From Bacteroidia bacterium (lineage in GTDB: Bacteria; Bacteroidota; Bacteroidia; NS11-12g; UBA9320), in the NCBI GenBank assembly GCA_029253325.1, contig JAQWZS010000043.1, forward strand, positions 1 to 6,967: 6,967 bases of DNA. The letters are read 5' to 3'. The position numbers were made by a program, and so were the translations under genes. The notes under the pieces are model-generated. The model had not been told where the DNA came from, searched no databases, and saw nothing but the letters and a program-made list of their open reading frames with translations. This document shows positions 6,113-6,967 of the stretch, in pieces; the first letter of the stretch is position 1, and each line of letters begins with the position of its first letter.

Positions 6113-6715
6113 TTACTTTGAGTAAAGTTCTACTATTAATTGTTCTTTGATATTCTCAGGAATATCTGTTCTCTCTGGGTAATTTAAAAAAGTACCCTTT
6201 AATGTTGTTTTGTCAAATTCTAGCCAACTAAAAGATCTACCAGCAGCAGTTGAGTCTGTAATCAATTCAAGAGACTTAGATTTTTCTCTAACCTCTATTA
6301 TATCTCCAGGTTTAACTTGGTAAGAAGGAATATTGGTAAGTACACCATTTACACGGATGTGCTTATGACCAACTAATTGTCTAGCACTTCTTCTAGTTGG
6401 TGCTATACCCATTCTAAATACGGTATTATCCAAACGAGCTTCTAAGAATTTTAAAAGGTTCTCACCTGTGATGCCTTTTTTACGAGCTGCTCTATCAAAT
6501 GTTAGAGCGAATTGCTTTTCAAGAATACCATAAGTATACTTAGCCTTTTGTTTTTCAGCCAACTGCATGGCATATTCAGATTTTTTACCTCTTCTTCTAG
6601 AATTACCGTGCTGTCCAGGAGGGTAATTTTTCTTTTCTAAAGCTTTAGATGGTCCAAAAATGGGTTCTCTAAACTTACGTGCAATCTTTGCTTTGGGTCC
6701 TCTATATCTTGCCAT
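6113..6715 (-). CDS. rpsD: 30S ribosomal protein S4 (cysteine-free form)
   Basis: Primary 16S rRNA-binding protein that nucleates assembly of the small-subunit body and contributes to decoding fidelity. In many bacteria S4 also represses translation of its own operon. The 200-residue product starts with MARYRGPKAKIARKFREP and contains YPPGQHGNSRRRGKKSEYA (31-49) and the S4 RNA-binding fold (about 93-155), with RLDNTVFRMGIAPTRRSARQ (94-113) and GHKHIRVNG (116-124). There is no Cys in the whole protein, so this is the zinc-free form of S4. The ATG is preceded by an A/G-rich stretch (AAAGAGAAAGATA) rather than a clear Shine-Dalgarno sequence. The gene lies 33 nt after rpsK and 4 nt before rpoA. 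Confidence 0.99.
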   Translation of the reverse strand: MARYRGPKAKIARKFREPIFGPSKALEKKNYPPGQHGNSRRRGKKSEYAMQLAEKQKAKYTYGILEKQFALTFDRAARKKGITGENLLKFLEARLDNTVFRMGIAPTRRSARQLVGHKHIRVNGVLTNIPSYQVKPGDIIEVREKSKSLELITDSTAAGRSFSWLEFDKTTLKGTFLNYPERTDIPENIKEQLIVELYSK

Positions 6716-6748
6716 TATCTTTCTCTTTTTTCTAAATTCACAATCAAA

Positions 6749-6967
6749 TTAAACTCTTCTTCTTTTAGGCGGTCTACATCCATTGTGAGGAAGTGGTGTA
6801 ACGTCTCTAATAGCAGAAACTTCCAAACCAGCTTGACTTAACGTACGAATAGCTGATTCTCTACCTGCACCAGGTCCTTTAACAAGTACTTCTACTTTTT
6901 TGAGACCAAGATCAACGGCTACTTTAGCACAATCTTGTGCAGCTACTTGAGCAGCATATGGGGTATT
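6749..6967 (-). CDS. rpsK: 30S ribosomal protein S11, C-terminal 72 residues (start outside window)
   Basis: Small-subunit platform protein that contacts 16S rRNA near the E site and mRNA exit. The frame runs off the right edge, leaving the C-terminal 72 residues and a TAA stop codon. Clear family signatures are NTPYAAQVAAQDCAKVA, VEVLVKGPGAGRESAIR, AGLEVSAIRDVTPLPHNGC and the basic end RPPKRRRV. It is the first gene seen of the minus-strand operon; rpsM is expected just beyond the window, but that is inference from the usual order. Confidence 0.98.
   Translation of the reverse strand, partial: NTPYAAQVAAQDCAKVAVDLGLKKVEVLVKGPGAGRESAIRTLSQAGLEVSAIRDVTPLPHNGCRPPKRRRV

Noticed and set aside
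1..6967. CRISPR arrays, tRNA or rRNA genes, insertion sequences, riboswitches
   Set aside because: No spaced direct repeats, no tRNA-like cloverleaf, no transposase sequence or terminal inverted repeats, and no intergenic stretch long enough for a structured leader apart from the divergent region described.

Overview
The window looks like chromosomal DNA from a member of the Bacteroidota, probably of the Flavobacteriia or Cytophagia type. The evidence is AT-rich DNA, the gene order rpsK-rpsD-rpoA-rplQ, an S4 protein with no cysteine, an L17 protein with a long Lys/Ala/Glu-rich tail, a perfect Bacteroidota-type promoter (TTG, 20 nt, TAACTTTG), an almost complete lack of Shine-Dalgarno sequences, and a secreted protein whose mature form starts with Gln after Ala. 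The genus cannot be fixed by reading alone.

Layout: (1) 1-2499, plus strand: the C-terminal 832 residues of an RND-family efflux permease; its N-terminus lies before the window. (2) 2521 to about 3198, minus strand: a small secreted protein with tail-fibre-like sequence motifs. A perfect 30-bp tract of six TGTTG units (3100-3129) lies between its possible start codons and its signal peptide. (3) About 3137-3279: a divergent intergenic region with palindromes and a clear promoter for the next gene. (4) 3280-4350, plus: an M42-family metallo-aminopeptidase with all metal and catalytic residues. (5) 4380-4411: a strong bidirectional terminator between convergent transcription units. (6) 6967-4432, minus: the end of the conserved ribosomal-protein operon, in the order rpsK (partial), rpsD, rpoA, rplQ.

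The operon genes are tightly packed (33, 4 and 12 nt apart) and make parts of the small and large ribosomal subunits plus the RNA polymerase alpha subunit. The permease would work with a periplasmic adaptor and an outer-membrane channel, probably encoded upstream of the window. The peptidase is a cytosolic housekeeping enzyme.

The most interesting item is the pentanucleotide tract at the start of the secreted-protein gene. The nearest ATG (3136-3134) is out of frame with the signal peptide when there are 6 units and would be in frame with 4, 7 or 10. This is the layout expected of a slipped-strand phase-variation switch, caught here in its OFF state. The main uncertainty is that a farther upstream ATG (3198) happens to be in frame with 6 units. 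Everything else is ordinary core genome.
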